From Vibrio cincinnatiensis (lineage in GTDB: Bacteria > Pseudomonadota > Gammaproteobacteria > Enterobacterales > Vibrionaceae), in contig NZ_SGOM01000002.1 of the NCBI RefSeq assembly GCF_022113815.1, forward strand, positions 402,797 to 466,796: a stretch of 64,000 nucleotides of DNA, written 5' to 3'. The notes under the pieces were generated by a model. The model ran no database searches, was not told where the DNA came from, and saw nothing but the letters and a program-made list of their open reading frames with translations. A program made the position numbers and the translations under genes. Positions 8,039 to 17,989 of the stretch are shown here, in pieces. The number at the start of each line of letters is the position of its first letter. Positions within the stretch are counted from its first letter, which is position 1.

Positions 8039-8638
8039 CTATCTAACGACCACTCCGCCGAGCGTTAAATTTGTAGGCCATTGCTGGATTTGATTGCCCC
8101 CTAAGAAGAGATTGCCATTAACGGTCATGGTGTCTGGAAAGTGGGTAATCTTAGAGCCGCCAATATAAAGGTCACCTTGTACAACTAACCCTTCTGGCAA
8201 TGTTTCCAATGGGGTGCGCACCACACTTAAATCACCTTTAACCTTTAGCCTTGGCGGTAAACGAACCAAAGGTGTGTCGGTCAGGTTTAAATACCCTCCC
8301 ACTTTTACGCCCGCTGGCCACTGAGCAATTTGTGTGCCCAGTAAATTTGCATATCCCCGAATGACGGTGCCCTTAGGAATCCGTGATAGTTGGCTGTTTG
8401 ATGCTTCTAAACTTCCTTCAATACGCAGCTGTTGAGGTAACGTTCGTATAGCTGTTTTAGCGATATTTAAGTTGCCTTTGAGTTCTAAACCCTCAGGGAG
8501 TTGGGTATAGGGTTTATTGCGTAGATTGAGATTTCCGTAGTTATCTAAATGGTTAAGGATTTTGTATTGATCAAGGGTGCTGGCCAACAAAGGGAAAGAG
8601 CAGAGTAGGCTTAAAGTGTAAATTAACCAGCGAGGCAT
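8039..8638 (-). CDS. Exported protein with ~20-residue leucine-rich-like repeats
   Basis: 199 residues starting with a signal peptide (MPRWLIYTLSLLCSFPLLAS). From about residue 45 to the end the chain is made of roughly eight repeats of about 20 residues with the consensus LPxGLxVxGDLxIxxTxIxx; examples are LPEGLVVQGDLYIGGSKI and FPDTMTVNGNLFLGGNQI. This spacing suggests a solenoid secreted to the periplasm or beyond. No catalytic motif is visible. It could be a binding scaffold or surface protein; I do not know its function. Confidence 0.75.
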   Translation of the reverse strand: MPRWLIYTLSLLCSFPLLASTLDQYKILNHLDNYGNLNLRNKPYTQLPEGLELKGNLNIAKTAIRTLPQQLRIEGSLEASNSQLSRIPKGTVIRGYANLLGTQIAQWPAGVKVGGYLNLTDTPLVRLPPRLKVKGDLSVVRTPLETLPEGLVVQGDLYIGGSKITHFPDTMTVNGNLFLGGNQIQQWPTNLTLGGVVVR

Positions 8639-8752
8639 AATCTATTCTCTTAATATGGATAGGTGGGCTACAGTATTACTGGCAATCAGGTGGGGTTCAA
8701 CTGTTTCGTTTAAGGGAAAGAAGTGAGCGATGATTCGCTCACTTTTAATGAT

Positions 8753-9055
8753 TTAGCGCGCTAGAGAGCGTGATTTAAGTTCAAAGATCAGCTTTTCTGC
8801 ACTGACTTCAAATTTAAAGCGAGCATGCAATTCCTGTGCGTTATCAGCCATTGGTAGCACTTCGTGCTCAACATTGGTGCATACTTCTTTAGCTAATTGA
8901 ATATATTTATCCAATTCTTGCTGAAGAAGTGCTTGGCTATCTGCGATAACGGTTACTTCAGCCACTTCATCCCCTTCTTTGATGATAAAGCCCATTTCAC
9001 CCGCAACACCGCATGCTTCACAGACTTCATTTTCTACGTAGCATTGATCACTCAT
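8753..9055 (-). CDS. YfcZ/YiiS family (DUF406) small protein
   Basis: 100 residues, acidic, with an N-terminal cysteine-rich start (CYVENEVCEACG) and the family end FKFEVSAEKLIFELKSRSL, matching the E. coli YfcZ/YiiS pattern (xFxFxxEAEMLIFQLxLR). The function is unknown; homologues are small soluble proteins. The start at 9055 is supported by GAGGATAATGAG directly upstream. Confidence 0.8.
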   Translation of the reverse strand: MSDQCYVENEVCEACGVAGEMGFIIKEGDEVAEVTVIADSQALLQQELDKYIQLAKEVCTNVEHEVLPMADNAQELHARFKFEVSAEKLIFELKSRSLAR

Positions 9056-9512
9056 CTCATTATCCTCTTACAAAATTTAAGGCTATTTTACCTCTCCTTA
9101 ACCAGTGATGCCAATCAAATAACTGAGTGTATTAATGAGAGTGAATGATTAATAAATTTGACTTTTCTCGATGCGCAACAGAATTTTGGCGAATGAAAAA
9201 ATGGGTGATGTGACTCATATCTAATATTTATCACACAATGTGCCAGTATTTTGTCAGAATGGCATTTGTTTCATTGTCTTAACCAATGGATTATAAGATG
9301 ATTCTTTTGACGTATAAAATTATTACGAATGATGATTTCATCGCTTGGCTTACTTGGGCAATAAATCATAAACGATCTGTAGGTAGCACGGGTTTTATCC
9401 TGTAATTTTACGCTGTGAGGATATAAAAAATCATTCGGCTCAACGTCACTGATGCAAATATTGTCGGTTTAAAACTAAAGATATACGAATAATTTATAGA
9501 AGAGTCTAAACC
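9056..9512. other. 457-base gap upstream of the luxT-like gene
   Basis: AT-rich, with no open frame that looks coding on either strand. It holds the divergent promoter regions of the YfcZ/YiiS gene and the luxT-like gene. No clear operator or RNA was recognised. Confidence 0.5.
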
Positions 9513-9977
9513 ATGCCAAAACGTAGTAAAGAAGAAACAGAGATCACCATCCAAAGGATTATGGATGCGGTGATCGATCAACTATTAAGGTTGGGTTATG
9601 ACAAAATGTCTTATACGACATTAAGTCAGCAAACGGGAGTATCCAGAACTGGGATCAGCCATCATTTTCCCAAGAAAACGGATTTTGCATTAGCCCTTGA
9701 TGGGAAAATTTTTAATCTATTTGTCGCACATTTAGAATTTGAGCAAGGGATCGATGCCTTTACTCATAGTTGGTTACACGCCCTGCAAGAAAATGAACAA
9801 TTTTTGTCCATTCTCCGCTTGGTTTTTCATCATGTGGTTGCGACAGAACGCGCAGAAACCTTTTCTCAGCTAGCCATTGAGCGTCTTTATAAACTGGCCC
9901 AAGAGAAGTTGGGGCCTGACAGTGATAAGCAAGTGGAATGGTTAATTGGTAAGTCGTTAGTGGCGATGAGTCAATAA
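9513..9977 (+). CDS. luxT: TetR-family regulator, LuxT-like
   Basis: 154 residues with an N-terminal TetR HTH (MSYTTLSQQTGVSRTGISHH) and a short C-terminal dimer/ligand domain. Both the sequence as I remember it and the short length fit LuxT, the Vibrio regulator that acts with the quorum-sensing network and controls siderophore and virulence-related genes. It stands alone behind a long leader and is followed by a hairpin at 9994-10017. The gene name rests on recalled similarity, not on an alignment. Confidence 0.72.
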   Translation: MPKRSKEETEITIQRIMDAVIDQLLRLGYDKMSYTTLSQQTGVSRTGISHHFPKKTDFALALDGKIFNLFVAHLEFEQGIDAFTHSWLHALQENEQFLSILRLVFHHVVATERAETFSQLAIERLYKLAQEKLGPDSDKQVEWLIGKSLVAMSQ

Positions 9978-9993
9978 ATGCTAGTCAAAGCAC

Positions 9994-10017
9994 AAAGCCA
10001 ACCCTCTTGTTGGCTTT
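9994..10017 (+). terminator. Hairpin after the luxT-like gene
   Basis: Perfect 9-bp arms AAAGCCAAC and GTTGGCTTT with a six-base loop lie 17 bases after the stop codon. The T-run is only the three bases of the stem's end, so termination may be weak. Confidence 0.5.
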
Positions 10018-10039
10018 ACTGATCCCCTCTCTATGAAGT

Positions 10040-10097
10040 AGCACCTAATTGGTGCATTTTGGTTCGTACGTCTCTTTTTCTGCACAGGTTTGGTGCA
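10040..10097. promoter_or_regulatory. Two tandem NtrC-like enhancer sites
   Basis: Site 1 (10040-10056) reads AGCACCTAATTGGTGCA and site 2 (10081-10097) reads TGCACAGGTTTGGTGCA. Each differs from the NtrC consensus TGCACC-N5-GGTGCA at one base. Their centres are 41 bp apart, about four helical turns, and lie roughly 150-195 bp upstream of the predicted start from the -24/-12 promoter at 10216. Binding by NtrC is inferred. Confidence 0.6.
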
Positions 10098-10215
10098 TAA
10101 AAGCATGAGCGATGGTGTCTCTCACTAGTCGTATTCACTAGCAAAATGTTCTGAGGCTAGTGATGCTGTTTATTCTTATGCTGAATCACAGCATAGCATT
10201 CGTTTTGAGCGTCTA

Positions 10216-10231
10216 TGGAATGGGCTTTGCA
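10216..10231 (+). promoter_or_regulatory. Sigma54 (-24/-12) promoter of the chemoreceptor gene
   Basis: TGGAATGGGCTTTGCA has the invariant GG and GC with the exact spacing of the RpoN consensus TGGCAC-N5-TTGCA. Transcription would begin about 12 bases downstream, giving a leader of about 30 bases to the start codon at 10272. Confidence 0.65.
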
Positions 10232-10271
10232 TTATAAGCCTGAATAATCAAATACATGGACAGTAATTTTT

Positions 10272-12395
10272 ATGCAGCTAACAACAGAAGAACAACATTG
10301 GCTTCCTTGGTTGGGAAAAACCGGTAAATGGGCGATGCGTAAAGCCTGTTTTTTGAACCGCAGTCGAATCTCAACGCTTGAGCAAACCTTTGAGAATATT
10401 GCGAATACTCGTGTGAATATATTAACCACGTGGGCGAATAATCAATGGTCTTTTTTACAAGATGCCGCCTTATATCTATCGGCTAAAGGTGAGCTGGAAT
10501 ATCACGAGACTTTGCAACGTTTGCTGAAACGCTCGAGCGATTTTTCGGAGTTATTTGTGGTCTCTCCGCAAGGTGTTGTGGTGAACTCGACTTACATACA
10601 ACAAAATGGACGTTCAGTTCCTTCGCTAGAAGCGTTACAGATGGGGTTGAAGAAGCCGTTTTTACATGGCCCTTATATTGATAAATTAACGCTATCGATT
10701 GGCCCTTCTAGCTCCTCGTTTCATGATGAAGTGACACTGATGTTTTACCAGCCCTTGATTCACCATGGAGAAGTTATTGGGTGTCTTTGTGGGCGAGTTC
10801 CCAATGACGTGGTGGGGGATTTAATCCAACGAGAAGCTGGGCATATTTACAGCGAATCGGGGGACAACTATCTGTTTATGGTGGAACCGAAGTTTGATCG
10901 CTCGATTCGAGCTGGAACGGCGCTGTCTCGCTCGCGCTTTGAAGATAACCGCTTTTCCCATGGAGAGAACCTCAAGGAGGGGATTCATACCCAGTGGGGG
11001 ACGGTAAAAATTCAGCGTCATACGGAATTTGAGATTATGTTTACGGATCCTGCGACGCAGCAGCTTCATCCCGGTGTACGAGAAACCATTAAGCGAGGTT
11101 CGAATTTATTCGTTGAGTATCCGGGTTATTCTGATTATCGGCACATTCCCGTAATTGGTAAAGGGGTGACCTTTGTGATGCCCGGTTCACTTGACCGTTG
11201 GGGGATGATGTGTGAGTCAGATTTGGAAGAAGTTTATCGACACCGTTCTTTATCGCTCAAATTAGATCAACAATTCACCTTAAGTATTTTTGCACCGTTA
11301 TTACTGCCTTTTTTGATTAGTTACCTTTACCCCTTAGCTGAGTGGCAATTGTTGTTACTGTCTATGTTAATGGGATCGATCGCGGTTGCTCTGTTTCATG
11401 GATTAACTGCGAAACCGATCGCCCAACATTTATCCAGTATGACCCAGGTCATGCAAGTACTGGCAGAAGGGGATGGAAACTTGACTCGACGCCTTAGTAC
11501 TGAACATTTTAAAGCCGATGAAACGGGAGATTTAGGGCGATGGACAAACAGCTTTATTGATAGTTTAGAAGAGATAGTGAACGATTTGGTTTTTGCGAGT
11601 AAGGAAGTGCAAAATGTATCTGAATCGATGTTAAAACGTAGTCAGATACTTCTTTCTACGAGTGACACCACGGCCAATTCAATCACCGAGATGCTCTCTT
11701 TAGCACAAATCCAAAGCCAAGAAATCGTCCATGCACACGATACCGCAACAGATATGAATCAACTTATGCAACAAGCGGTAGAAGTGGCACAGCAGGAATA
11801 TCAAAAAGCCGCAGAGAGTGCGCAAGACATTAAAAATATTGTTCAGTCTTCAGCGCAAACGGTCAATGAAGTAAACAGTGAAATGCAAAAAATCGGTGGC
11901 ATTGTTGGGCTGATTACGGAAATTACCGCACAAACAAATTTGCTAGCGTTGAATGCTGCTATTGAGGCTGCACGAGCGGGTGAGCATGGGCGTGGTTTTT
12001 CTGTGGTCGCGGATGAGGTTCGGGTATTGGCCAATAAAACCTCACAAGCAGCTAATAATATTGGCGAGTTGATGGAAGCATTGCATCAGCAATCTGCACG
12101 AGCGGTTCGTTATATGCAAGAGGGGATCACGAATGTAGAAAATAATACCCAAGTGATTGATGATTCTAGCCGGAGTGAGCATCTACAAGCTTCTGTCACC
12201 GGGTTATTTTCCTTAATTCAGGAATTGGCTCGTAATAGTGAGGAGCACCGACAAACAGCAGATGCGGCACAGTCAACGGTGGTCGAACTACAGGAAGCGT
12301 CAGCCCAACTAGCGCGTCGTACGACCTTGATGCAAAACTCATTACACCGTTTAAATCAATTGGTTGGTCGCTTTGAAATCAGTCAATCTGCCTGA
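10272..12395 (+). CDS. Methyl-accepting chemotaxis protein with N-terminal Cache/PAS-like sensor
   Basis: 707 residues. There is no N-terminal signal or membrane helix; residues ~40-320 form a Cache/PAS-like sensory region ([35 protein letters not shown]). Two hydrophobic helices at about 337-380 are followed by a HAMP-like segment and a signalling domain whose hairpin tip reads [20 protein letters not shown] near 560. Both ends would thus be cytoplasmic, with a membrane hairpin anchor. It should signal through CheA/CheW. A -24/-12 promoter and two NtrC-like sites upstream suggest nitrogen-controlled expression. The ligand is unknown. Confidence 0.88.
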   Translation: MQLTTEEQHWLPWLGKTGKWAMRKACFLNRSRISTLEQTFENIANTRVNILTTWANNQWSFLQDAALYLSAKGELEYHETLQRLLKRSSDFSELFVVSPQGVVVNSTYIQQNGRSVPSLEALQMGLKKPFLHGPYIDKLTLSIGPSSSSFHDEVTLMFYQPLIHHGEVIGCLCGRVPNDVVGDLIQREAGHIYSESGDNYLFMVEPKFDRSIRAGTALSRSRFEDNRFSHGENLKEGIHTQWGTVKIQRHTEFEIMFTDPATQQLHPGVRETIKRGSNLFVEYPGYSDYRHIPVIGKGVTFVMPGSLDRWGMMCESDLEEVYRHRSLSLKLDQQFTLSIFAPLLLPFLISYLYPLAEWQLLLLSMLMGSIAVALFHGLTAKPIAQHLSSMTQVMQVLAEGDGNLTRRLSTEHFKADETGDLGRWTNSFIDSLEEIVNDLVFASKEVQNVSESMLKRSQILLSTSDTTANSITEMLSLAQIQSQEIVHAHDTATDMNQLMQQAVEVAQQEYQKAAESAQDIKNIVQSSAQTVNEVNSEMQKIGGIVGLITEITAQTNLLALNAAIEAARAGEHGRGFSVVADEVRVLANKTSQAANNIGELMEALHQQSARAVRYMQEGITNVENNTQVIDDSSRSEHLQASVTGLFSLIQELARNSEEHRQTADAAQSTVVELQEASAQLARRTTLMQNSLHRLNQLVGRFEISQSA

Positions 12396-12545
12396 GGTTT
12401 TATGCATAATGTTGTACAATGTTTATTCATGACTCGGTAGTTTGTGCACTAAATGTGCGATCGAAGTCATTTTTAACAGTATTGCATTTATAAAAACCAA
12501 GCAGTTAGGCATTATGAACTTTTCTTTTCAAGGATGAGTTGCTGT

Positions 12546-15500
12546 ATGCCTACCTGTTTGAGTTCGCGTAGAGTCACAATCGGCGTTGTTATGCCCATGC
12601 TTAGTGGCTTCTATATGGGAGAAATTAGTGCCACATTCCGCCAGTTAGCGGAACAAGAAGGCGTCAATCTTATTATTATTCGCTCTGGTGATAGCCGTGA
12701 TTTTTCGTTGCCTATTGCATTGCACCAAATGGATGCTTTGGTCGTAGTGCTGCATGCGGCAGCAAACACCTATGTGGAAGCCGCGACTCGGTTGGATATT
12801 CCTGTTATCTCGATGGGGGCAAGCTATTCTCCTTTGCCCGTTGAACAGTTTTCTAGTTTGCAAAGCAGTGGCGTTGAGCAGCTATATCAGTGGCTGGTTT
12901 CATTAGGCCATCAATACATTGGTTTTTGTGGCGATCTTTCTGTCACAGATATTCGCTCTCGATTCAATGCCTTTAAGCAATGTGTTGAACGCTATCATCA
13001 TCGAACATTTGATACCTCTCAGCTGTTTAGTGTGGAAAATTGCCAATTGGCGGGGGGCAGGCAAGCGGCGGAAGAGTGGTTAACACTATCGTCTAACCGG
13101 TGTACGGCAGTTATCTGTGCGACCGATCAAAATGCGCTGGGCATGATAGAGCAACTTAAGTTACATGATATTGATATTCCTAATGATCTCGCTGTCGTGG
13201 GAATTGATAATATCTTCTCTGGTTGTCGAATTTCACCACCGTTAACCACGGTTGATCAGCAGTTAGAACAGCTAACCCGTGCTGTTTTTCAACGAGCGTT
13301 AGAGCGTATTGCCGGAGTCGGACTTAGCCGGGAAGTGTCACATATTGAGCAAAGCTTAGTGATTCGCCAGTCATGTGGGTCTTCACCGTTAGATAAATCA
13401 TTAGAACTTGACCGAGAAACTGTTCGCCACGCTTTACTTTATGAAGCGCTACATTCTCCTTCAGAGCTGTTTGATAACCTTTATTCTTTAGCTAAAGGGG
13501 GCTTTCAGTCCATTCTTGATGCACAAACGCTGTATCAGTGCCAATTGAAAAGAGCAGAGCTGCACCGTTATGAGCAGTATCGGTTGACTTCCCAGCGCAG
13601 TTTAATCAGCAGTGATGAGTTGAAGCAACAAGAAAGCGATCCGCAAGATGTGCGAAACCTACCGTATTTGGAGGCAAAAGAAGCCAGTGTGATCACCCTT
13701 TTACCAGTGAACCGAGGGGAGCAAGGGGATTGGGATGTGGTCACTGTGGTTGAAAAACAGAGTTGCGAGCGTAGTATCGCTCAATCGGCGATGTTCTATA
13801 ACTATTTAGATATTTTATCGCTATTTATTGAGCGAGATGCACTGATTGAAACCAGCCAGCAGCGGCATAAAAAATCACAGCAATTACTGCAGCAGCTTAA
13901 AGTTGTCTCCAGCAGCTCAAATGATGGTATTTGGGAGTGGGATCTGCAGCAACAGAGACTTTACTGGAATGGCCGGCTAAGTGTCATGTTGCGTTTTACT
14001 CAGTCTAATCAGTCCGGCGTGATTGATCCTCAGTTGTTCCTTAATCGAATTCATCCTGAAGATATTGTGGCGTTTGAGCAAATGATCCAAGAACATTTAA
14101 CCACAATGAGCCCATTCAAAATGACACTACGATTATCACGTGATGATGGGCATTATATTTGGGTTCAGATGAATGGCTCTGCGATCCGTAATCATCATGG
14201 CCTGCCCGTACGTATTGTTGGTTCGATGATTGATATTACCGAACAGCAGGAGTCGGCCGATAAAATCCACCAAATGGTTTATTTTGATGGACTGACGGGC
14301 ATCGCCAACCGGCGTAAAGTTATGGAAGTGATCGAAAAACACATTAAGGAGCAGCCTGAACAGCCAAGAGCAGTGATGATGATGGATCTCAACCGCTTTA
14401 AGATGATTAATGATACGTTTGGCCATCAAGTGGGGGATGCTTTACTGCGTCATGTGGCTGAAGCTTTGACCAAGTCATTGCGTTCTCAAGATTTGATCGG
14501 GCGCTTTGGTGGTGATGAGTTTGTCTTTTTCTGCGATGTTGTTAATGCACACCAAGCTTCTGAGTTGGCTTTGCGGTTATTGCGTGCAGTGGAAAAACCG
14601 ATGTGTTATCAAAATATTGAGTTGGTTAGCCAAGCCAGTATTGGGGTAGCATTTTATCCAAGCCAAGGGATTAATGCCGATGAGCTGATTAAAAATGCCG
14701 ATATTGCGATGTATCGCGCGAAGCAAATGGGTGGTGGTAAGGTGATGCATTACGAGAAAAAAATGCATCAACCTTTCGAGAGCCATTTACAAACCGAACA
14801 TTTACTAAGCCAAGCCATTGAACAAGGTGAAATAAAAGTTCACTACCAGCCGCTGTATGATAACCGCAGTAAACAGATCTGTTCTGTCGAAGCTCTGGCA
14901 AGATGGTCGTCACCGACCTTAGGCGTGGTTCCGCCGAACCAATTTATTGCGGTGGCAGAGAACAGTTTTTTAATGATGAAACTGGGTGATTGCATCATTG
15001 ATCGGGTATGCCAAGATGTCGTTTCATCCCCATGGTTGCGTAGTTTACACCATATTTCAGTCAATATTAGTGCTCGTCAGTTGGTACATAGCCACTTTAC
15101 TCGGCATCTTTTGGATAAAATTAATGCTTATCGATTGCCCCCTTCTCTCTTCTGCTTAGAAATCACTGAAACAGCTGCGATTTCGGATAAAGAAATGAGT
15201 TATCGAACATTAAGAGAGTTGCAAAGTGCTGGCTTTAGTTTGTCATTGGATGATTTTGGTACAGGGTTTTCTTCTTTATCTCTTTTGAAAGGGTTGCCTA
15301 TTAAAGAGGTAAAAATTGATCGATCGTTCATTAATGATATTAGTGAAAAACCGTCAAATTTAGCTTTTATCAAAGGGCTGGTGAGCATGGTGCAAAGCCT
15401 TGGTTTTCGAGTGGTGGCTGAAGGGGTTGAAACCCTGTCTCAAATGGAAGTGTTAAGCGAATTGGATATCGACATTATCCAAGGCTTTTATTTTTCTAAG

Positions 15501-15560
15501 CCTAAAACCCTCGCAGAATTAGAAGCTGAAGTGAACAAAGAGCAAGTGTCGGAAACATAA
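12546..15560 (+). CDS. c-di-GMP enzyme: LacI-like sensor, PAS, GGDEF and EAL
   Basis: About 1004 residues. Residues ~10-275 resemble the effector-binding half of LacI/GalR repressors (VTIGVVMPMLSGFY, AVVGIDNI) but without the DNA-binding HTH. A PAS domain lies at ~455-570, a GGDEF domain with intact RFGGDEF at ~655, and an EAL domain with intact VEALARW, NISARQLV, LEITETA, LDDFGTGFSSL and VAEGVET. Both synthesis and breakdown of cyclic-di-GMP are therefore possible. The start at 12546 uses AAGGATGAG as ribosome site. No signal peptide or membrane helix is seen, so the sugar-binding-like sensor should be cytosolic. Confidence 0.92.
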   Translation: MPTCLSSRRVTIGVVMPMLSGFYMGEISATFRQLAEQEGVNLIIIRSGDSRDFSLPIALHQMDALVVVLHAAANTYVEAATRLDIPVISMGASYSPLPVEQFSSLQSSGVEQLYQWLVSLGHQYIGFCGDLSVTDIRSRFNAFKQCVERYHHRTFDTSQLFSVENCQLAGGRQAAEEWLTLSSNRCTAVICATDQNALGMIEQLKLHDIDIPNDLAVVGIDNIFSGCRISPPLTTVDQQLEQLTRAVFQRALERIAGVGLSREVSHIEQSLVIRQSCGSSPLDKSLELDRETVRHALLYEALHSPSELFDNLYSLAKGGFQSILDAQTLYQCQLKRAELHRYEQYRLTSQRSLISSDELKQQESDPQDVRNLPYLEAKEASVITLLPVNRGEQGDWDVVTVVEKQSCERSIAQSAMFYNYLDILSLFIERDALIETSQQRHKKSQQLLQQLKVVSSSSNDGIWEWDLQQQRLYWNGRLSVMLRFTQSNQSGVIDPQLFLNRIHPEDIVAFEQMIQEHLTTMSPFKMTLRLSRDDGHYIWVQMNGSAIRNHHGLPVRIVGSMIDITEQQESADKIHQMVYFDGLTGIANRRKVMEVIEKHIKEQPEQPRAVMMMDLNRFKMINDTFGHQVGDALLRHVAEALTKSLRSQDLIGRFGGDEFVFFCDVVNAHQASELALRLLRAVEKPMCYQNIELVSQASIGVAFYPSQGINADELIKNADIAMYRAKQMGGGKVMHYEKKMHQPFESHLQTEHLLSQAIEQGEIKVHYQPLYDNRSKQICSVEALARWSSPTLGVVPPNQFIAVAENSFLMMKLGDCIIDRVCQDVVSSPWLRSLHHISVNISARQLVHSHFTRHLLDKINAYRLPPSLFCLEITETAAISDKEMSYRTLRELQSAGFSLSLDDFGTGFSSLSLLKGLPIKEVKIDRSFINDISEKPSNLAFIKGLVSMVQSLGFRVVAEGVETLSQMEVLSELDIDIIQGFYFSKPKTLAELEAEVNKEQVSET

Positions 15561-15582
15561 GAGGAGACGGTGTCTCCTCTTA
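15558..15582. terminator. Perfect 11-bp hairpin overlapping the stop codon
   Basis: Arms TAAGAGGAGAC and GTCTCCTCTTA with a three-base loop overlap the stop of the GGDEF/EAL gene and face the convergent MATE gene. There is no T-tract on either side, so efficiency is uncertain. Confidence 0.5.
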
Positions 15583-15597
15583 CCGCTTCATTGGATA

Positions 15598-17001
15598 TTA
15601 ACAAGCCGGTTCGCTATGGTTATCTGCTAAGTTATGGGGGGTGGTTAAATCCCGTAACCAGAGCCGAGTACGATAGCGCCGCCAACAGAGCGTTAATTTG
15701 ATGATCTCTTCTACCAGCATCATCATATACACTTGTTCAAAAGAGTAATGCATGACAAATGCGGCAATGGCGGTGAGAGGTAAACCAAAGAGCCACATAG
15801 CGATGAAATCCATCTTCAAGCAAAACGTATTTTCGCCCCCAGCTCTCAGTATCCCATTGATGATGACCATATTGAGCATCTTCAAACTGATCGCAATGCT
15901 TAAAATTGTCATCGCGGGTTGGGATAATGGGAGAAATAACTCAGAGTCTAAGTTTAATCCCCGTAATAGCCATGGCTGAACGAGCAGTAATAGTAGAGTG
16001 GTTACCAGCCCGAGTAAGGTGAACATCTTCGTAAATAGCTGGGATGTTTCCATTGCTGTGGCAAACTCTCTGCGTCCGAGGTTTTGACCTATAATGACGG
16101 AGCATGCGACGGATAAGCCAAAAAACAACGCATAACAAAGTGATTCAAATGGCCCCAGAGTGCTATAGACCGCTAGCTCTAACGTTCCCATATGCCCAAA
16201 AATGACTTGATAAATCATCGTACCGATTGCCCATAACAGTGCACTGGCAACTGCGGGAAGGGCTAATTGGTTATAGGTTTGTGATAAATGACAGAGTGGC
16301 TTTTTGAGCGGTAATGATGTCGTGGTGAGCCAGTGCTGTTTATAAGAGAAGAAAAACACATAGGTCAGCATTTGTAGTAAACGAGCGATAGTCGTTGCCA
16401 ACGCCGCTCCAGCGACACCCATAGGAGGAAGCCCCAACTGCCCTGTGATTAAGAGGTAGTTTAAAGCGATATTGACCACAATGGTTAAGGCGGCGATAGC
16501 CAGCGGTGTTAGGCTATCGCCGGTTGAACGCATAGTTGACTCTGTGATGATCACTAAATGCGTTAAAATGAGCACAGGTGAAGCATACAATAAATATTCA
16601 CTGCCAAGGGCAATCACCACCAAGTCACTGGTTTGTATTTGTAAAATCCAAGGTGCGAACCAAACAAACGCTATGCTGATTGGGAGTAAAATTGCAACGC
16701 CCACTTTTGCTGCGTGTAGAGTAATGACTTTACAGGCTATGGTATCGGATTTCCCCCAAAATTGGGCCACAAGAATCCCACTGGCTGTGGCAAGGCCTGC
16801 CATAATCATAATCGCGACAAAGTGCCATTTAGAGGCAAGACCGACCGCTGCCGTAGCTTCTTTTCCGAAACTACTGACCATTAACACATCCGCCAGCGAT
16901 AAAATGGCGACCAGCGCACTCTGAATGGCAACCGGCACACCAATTTTTAATGTATGGGTCAAAATGTATGAGGTACTGGGTGTTATGCGCATTATTTTCA
17001 T
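15598..17001 (-). CDS. MATE-family multidrug/sodium antiporter
   Basis: Inner-membrane exporter of about 467 residues with twelve hydrophobic segments in two homologous halves. The first half opens LTHTLKIGVPVAIQSALVAI and carries an ADVLMVSSFG motif; the second has a TLGPFESLCYALFFGLSVA-type segment. MATE pumps use Na+ or H+ to export cationic drugs and dyes. The ATG at 17001 is chosen; upstream reading runs into the divergent AraC promoter. That AraC gene is a likely regulator. Confidence 0.85.
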   Translation of the reverse strand: MKIMRITPSTSYILTHTLKIGVPVAIQSALVAILSLADVLMVSSFGKEATAAVGLASKWHFVAIMIMAGLATASGILVAQFWGKSDTIACKVITLHAAKVGVAILLPISIAFVWFAPWILQIQTSDLVVIALGSEYLLYASPVLILTHLVIITESTMRSTGDSLTPLAIAALTIVVNIALNYLLITGQLGLPPMGVAGAALATTIARLLQMLTYVFFFSYKQHWLTTTSLPLKKPLCHLSQTYNQLALPAVASALLWAIGTMIYQVIFGHMGTLELAVYSTLGPFESLCYALFFGLSVACSVIIGQNLGRREFATAMETSQLFTKMFTLLGLVTTLLLLLVQPWLLRGLNLDSELFLPLSQPAMTILSIAISLKMLNMVIINGILRAGGENTFCLKMDFIAMWLFGLPLTAIAAFVMHYSFEQVYMMMLVEEIIKLTLCWRRYRTRLWLRDLTTPHNLADNHSEPAC

Positions 17002-17068
17002 GCTAAATGAACATCTTAAAAGGCAATGAGAATTAGGCGTACTGTAAAGGGAAAGAAGAGGATGTGAA

Positions 17069-17956
17069 ATGTTCCCAAATGACAAAAATCTGTGCAAACC
17101 CGTCATAGATACCACTTTGCTTAGTGAGAAAAAATGGCGTGATGAGGTTTTTCTTGCTCCGGCATGTCAGGAACGCTTTCTTGTTCAATCAGATGTTCCA
17201 GAAATGAAACCGCAGGGAATTTTTATGGCTGGTCTTGCTCATCTCGCTGATCAATATTGGGTGGAAAGGACGATGCCTGAAGTTCATACCGTATTAATTA
17301 CTTTAGAGGGAGAAGGGAAGGTCTGCACCGAACATGGCGGCTGGATGATACCTCCGAATACGATTACGGTGTTACCTGCCCATCAGCCTTTTCGCTTTGA
17401 GATAGCCAGTGATGCCCCCACATGGACGATGGTTTGGCTGTTGCTGTACGACAATGAACGTTGGCAGGATATTCATCACTTTTCTCGTCCGGTGATGCGT
17501 TTTGATAACTGCGAAGCCATTTGGTCATTAGCCAGCTTGATTTATCGTGATATTGGTGGCCGGGCGGCCTTTCGCCAGTTGATGATCAGTGAAGTGGTGA
17601 ACATTTTGTCTAATCTTGATAATCAACTCTCTGATACACAACTTCGAGTAATGAGTGTACTGAATACGGTCCAATCTCAATTACATCAGGATTGGACCGT
17701 ATCAAGAATTGCAGCGCAGAGCTATTTAAGTGAAGAGCAGCTTAATCGGGTCGTCAAGCAGATTGCCGGGATGCCAACTCGTGATTATGTGATCACTATG
17801 AGAATGCGTAAAGCGTTGGATTTACTGCAACACAAAGACTGGTCAATCAAAATGATCGCCTTACGTTTGGGTTACCAAGACCCCAATAATTTTACTCATC
17901 GTTTTCGAAAGTATTACGGGATATCGCCTCGTGAATATCGTCAGCGTCATCTTTAA
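17069..17956 (+). CDS. AraC-family regulator, divergent from MATE pump
   Basis: 295 residues. The N-terminal cupin-like part includes VHTVLITLEGEGKV and WMIPPNTITVLPAHQPF; the C-terminal double HTH ends GYQDPNNFTHRFRKYYGISP, the canonical AraC signature. GAGG lies seven bases upstream of the ATG. It starts 67 bases from the divergent MATE gene, so control of the pump is plausible. The inducer is unknown. Confidence 0.88.
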   Translation: MFPNDKNLCKPVIDTTLLSEKKWRDEVFLAPACQERFLVQSDVPEMKPQGIFMAGLAHLADQYWVERTMPEVHTVLITLEGEGKVCTEHGGWMIPPNTITVLPAHQPFRFEIASDAPTWTMVWLLLYDNERWQDIHHFSRPVMRFDNCEAIWSLASLIYRDIGGRAAFRQLMISEVVNILSNLDNQLSDTQLRVMSVLNTVQSQLHQDWTVSRIAAQSYLSEEQLNRVVKQIAGMPTRDYVITMRMRKALDLLQHKDWSIKMIALRLGYQDPNNFTHRFRKYYGISPREYRQRHL

Positions 17957-17989
17957 GTACTCCGTGTTTTTTACTCCAGTACATCAAAC

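Noticed and set aside
16472..16924. 150-codon + strand frame
   Set aside because: Antisense to the MATE gene; no conserved motif.
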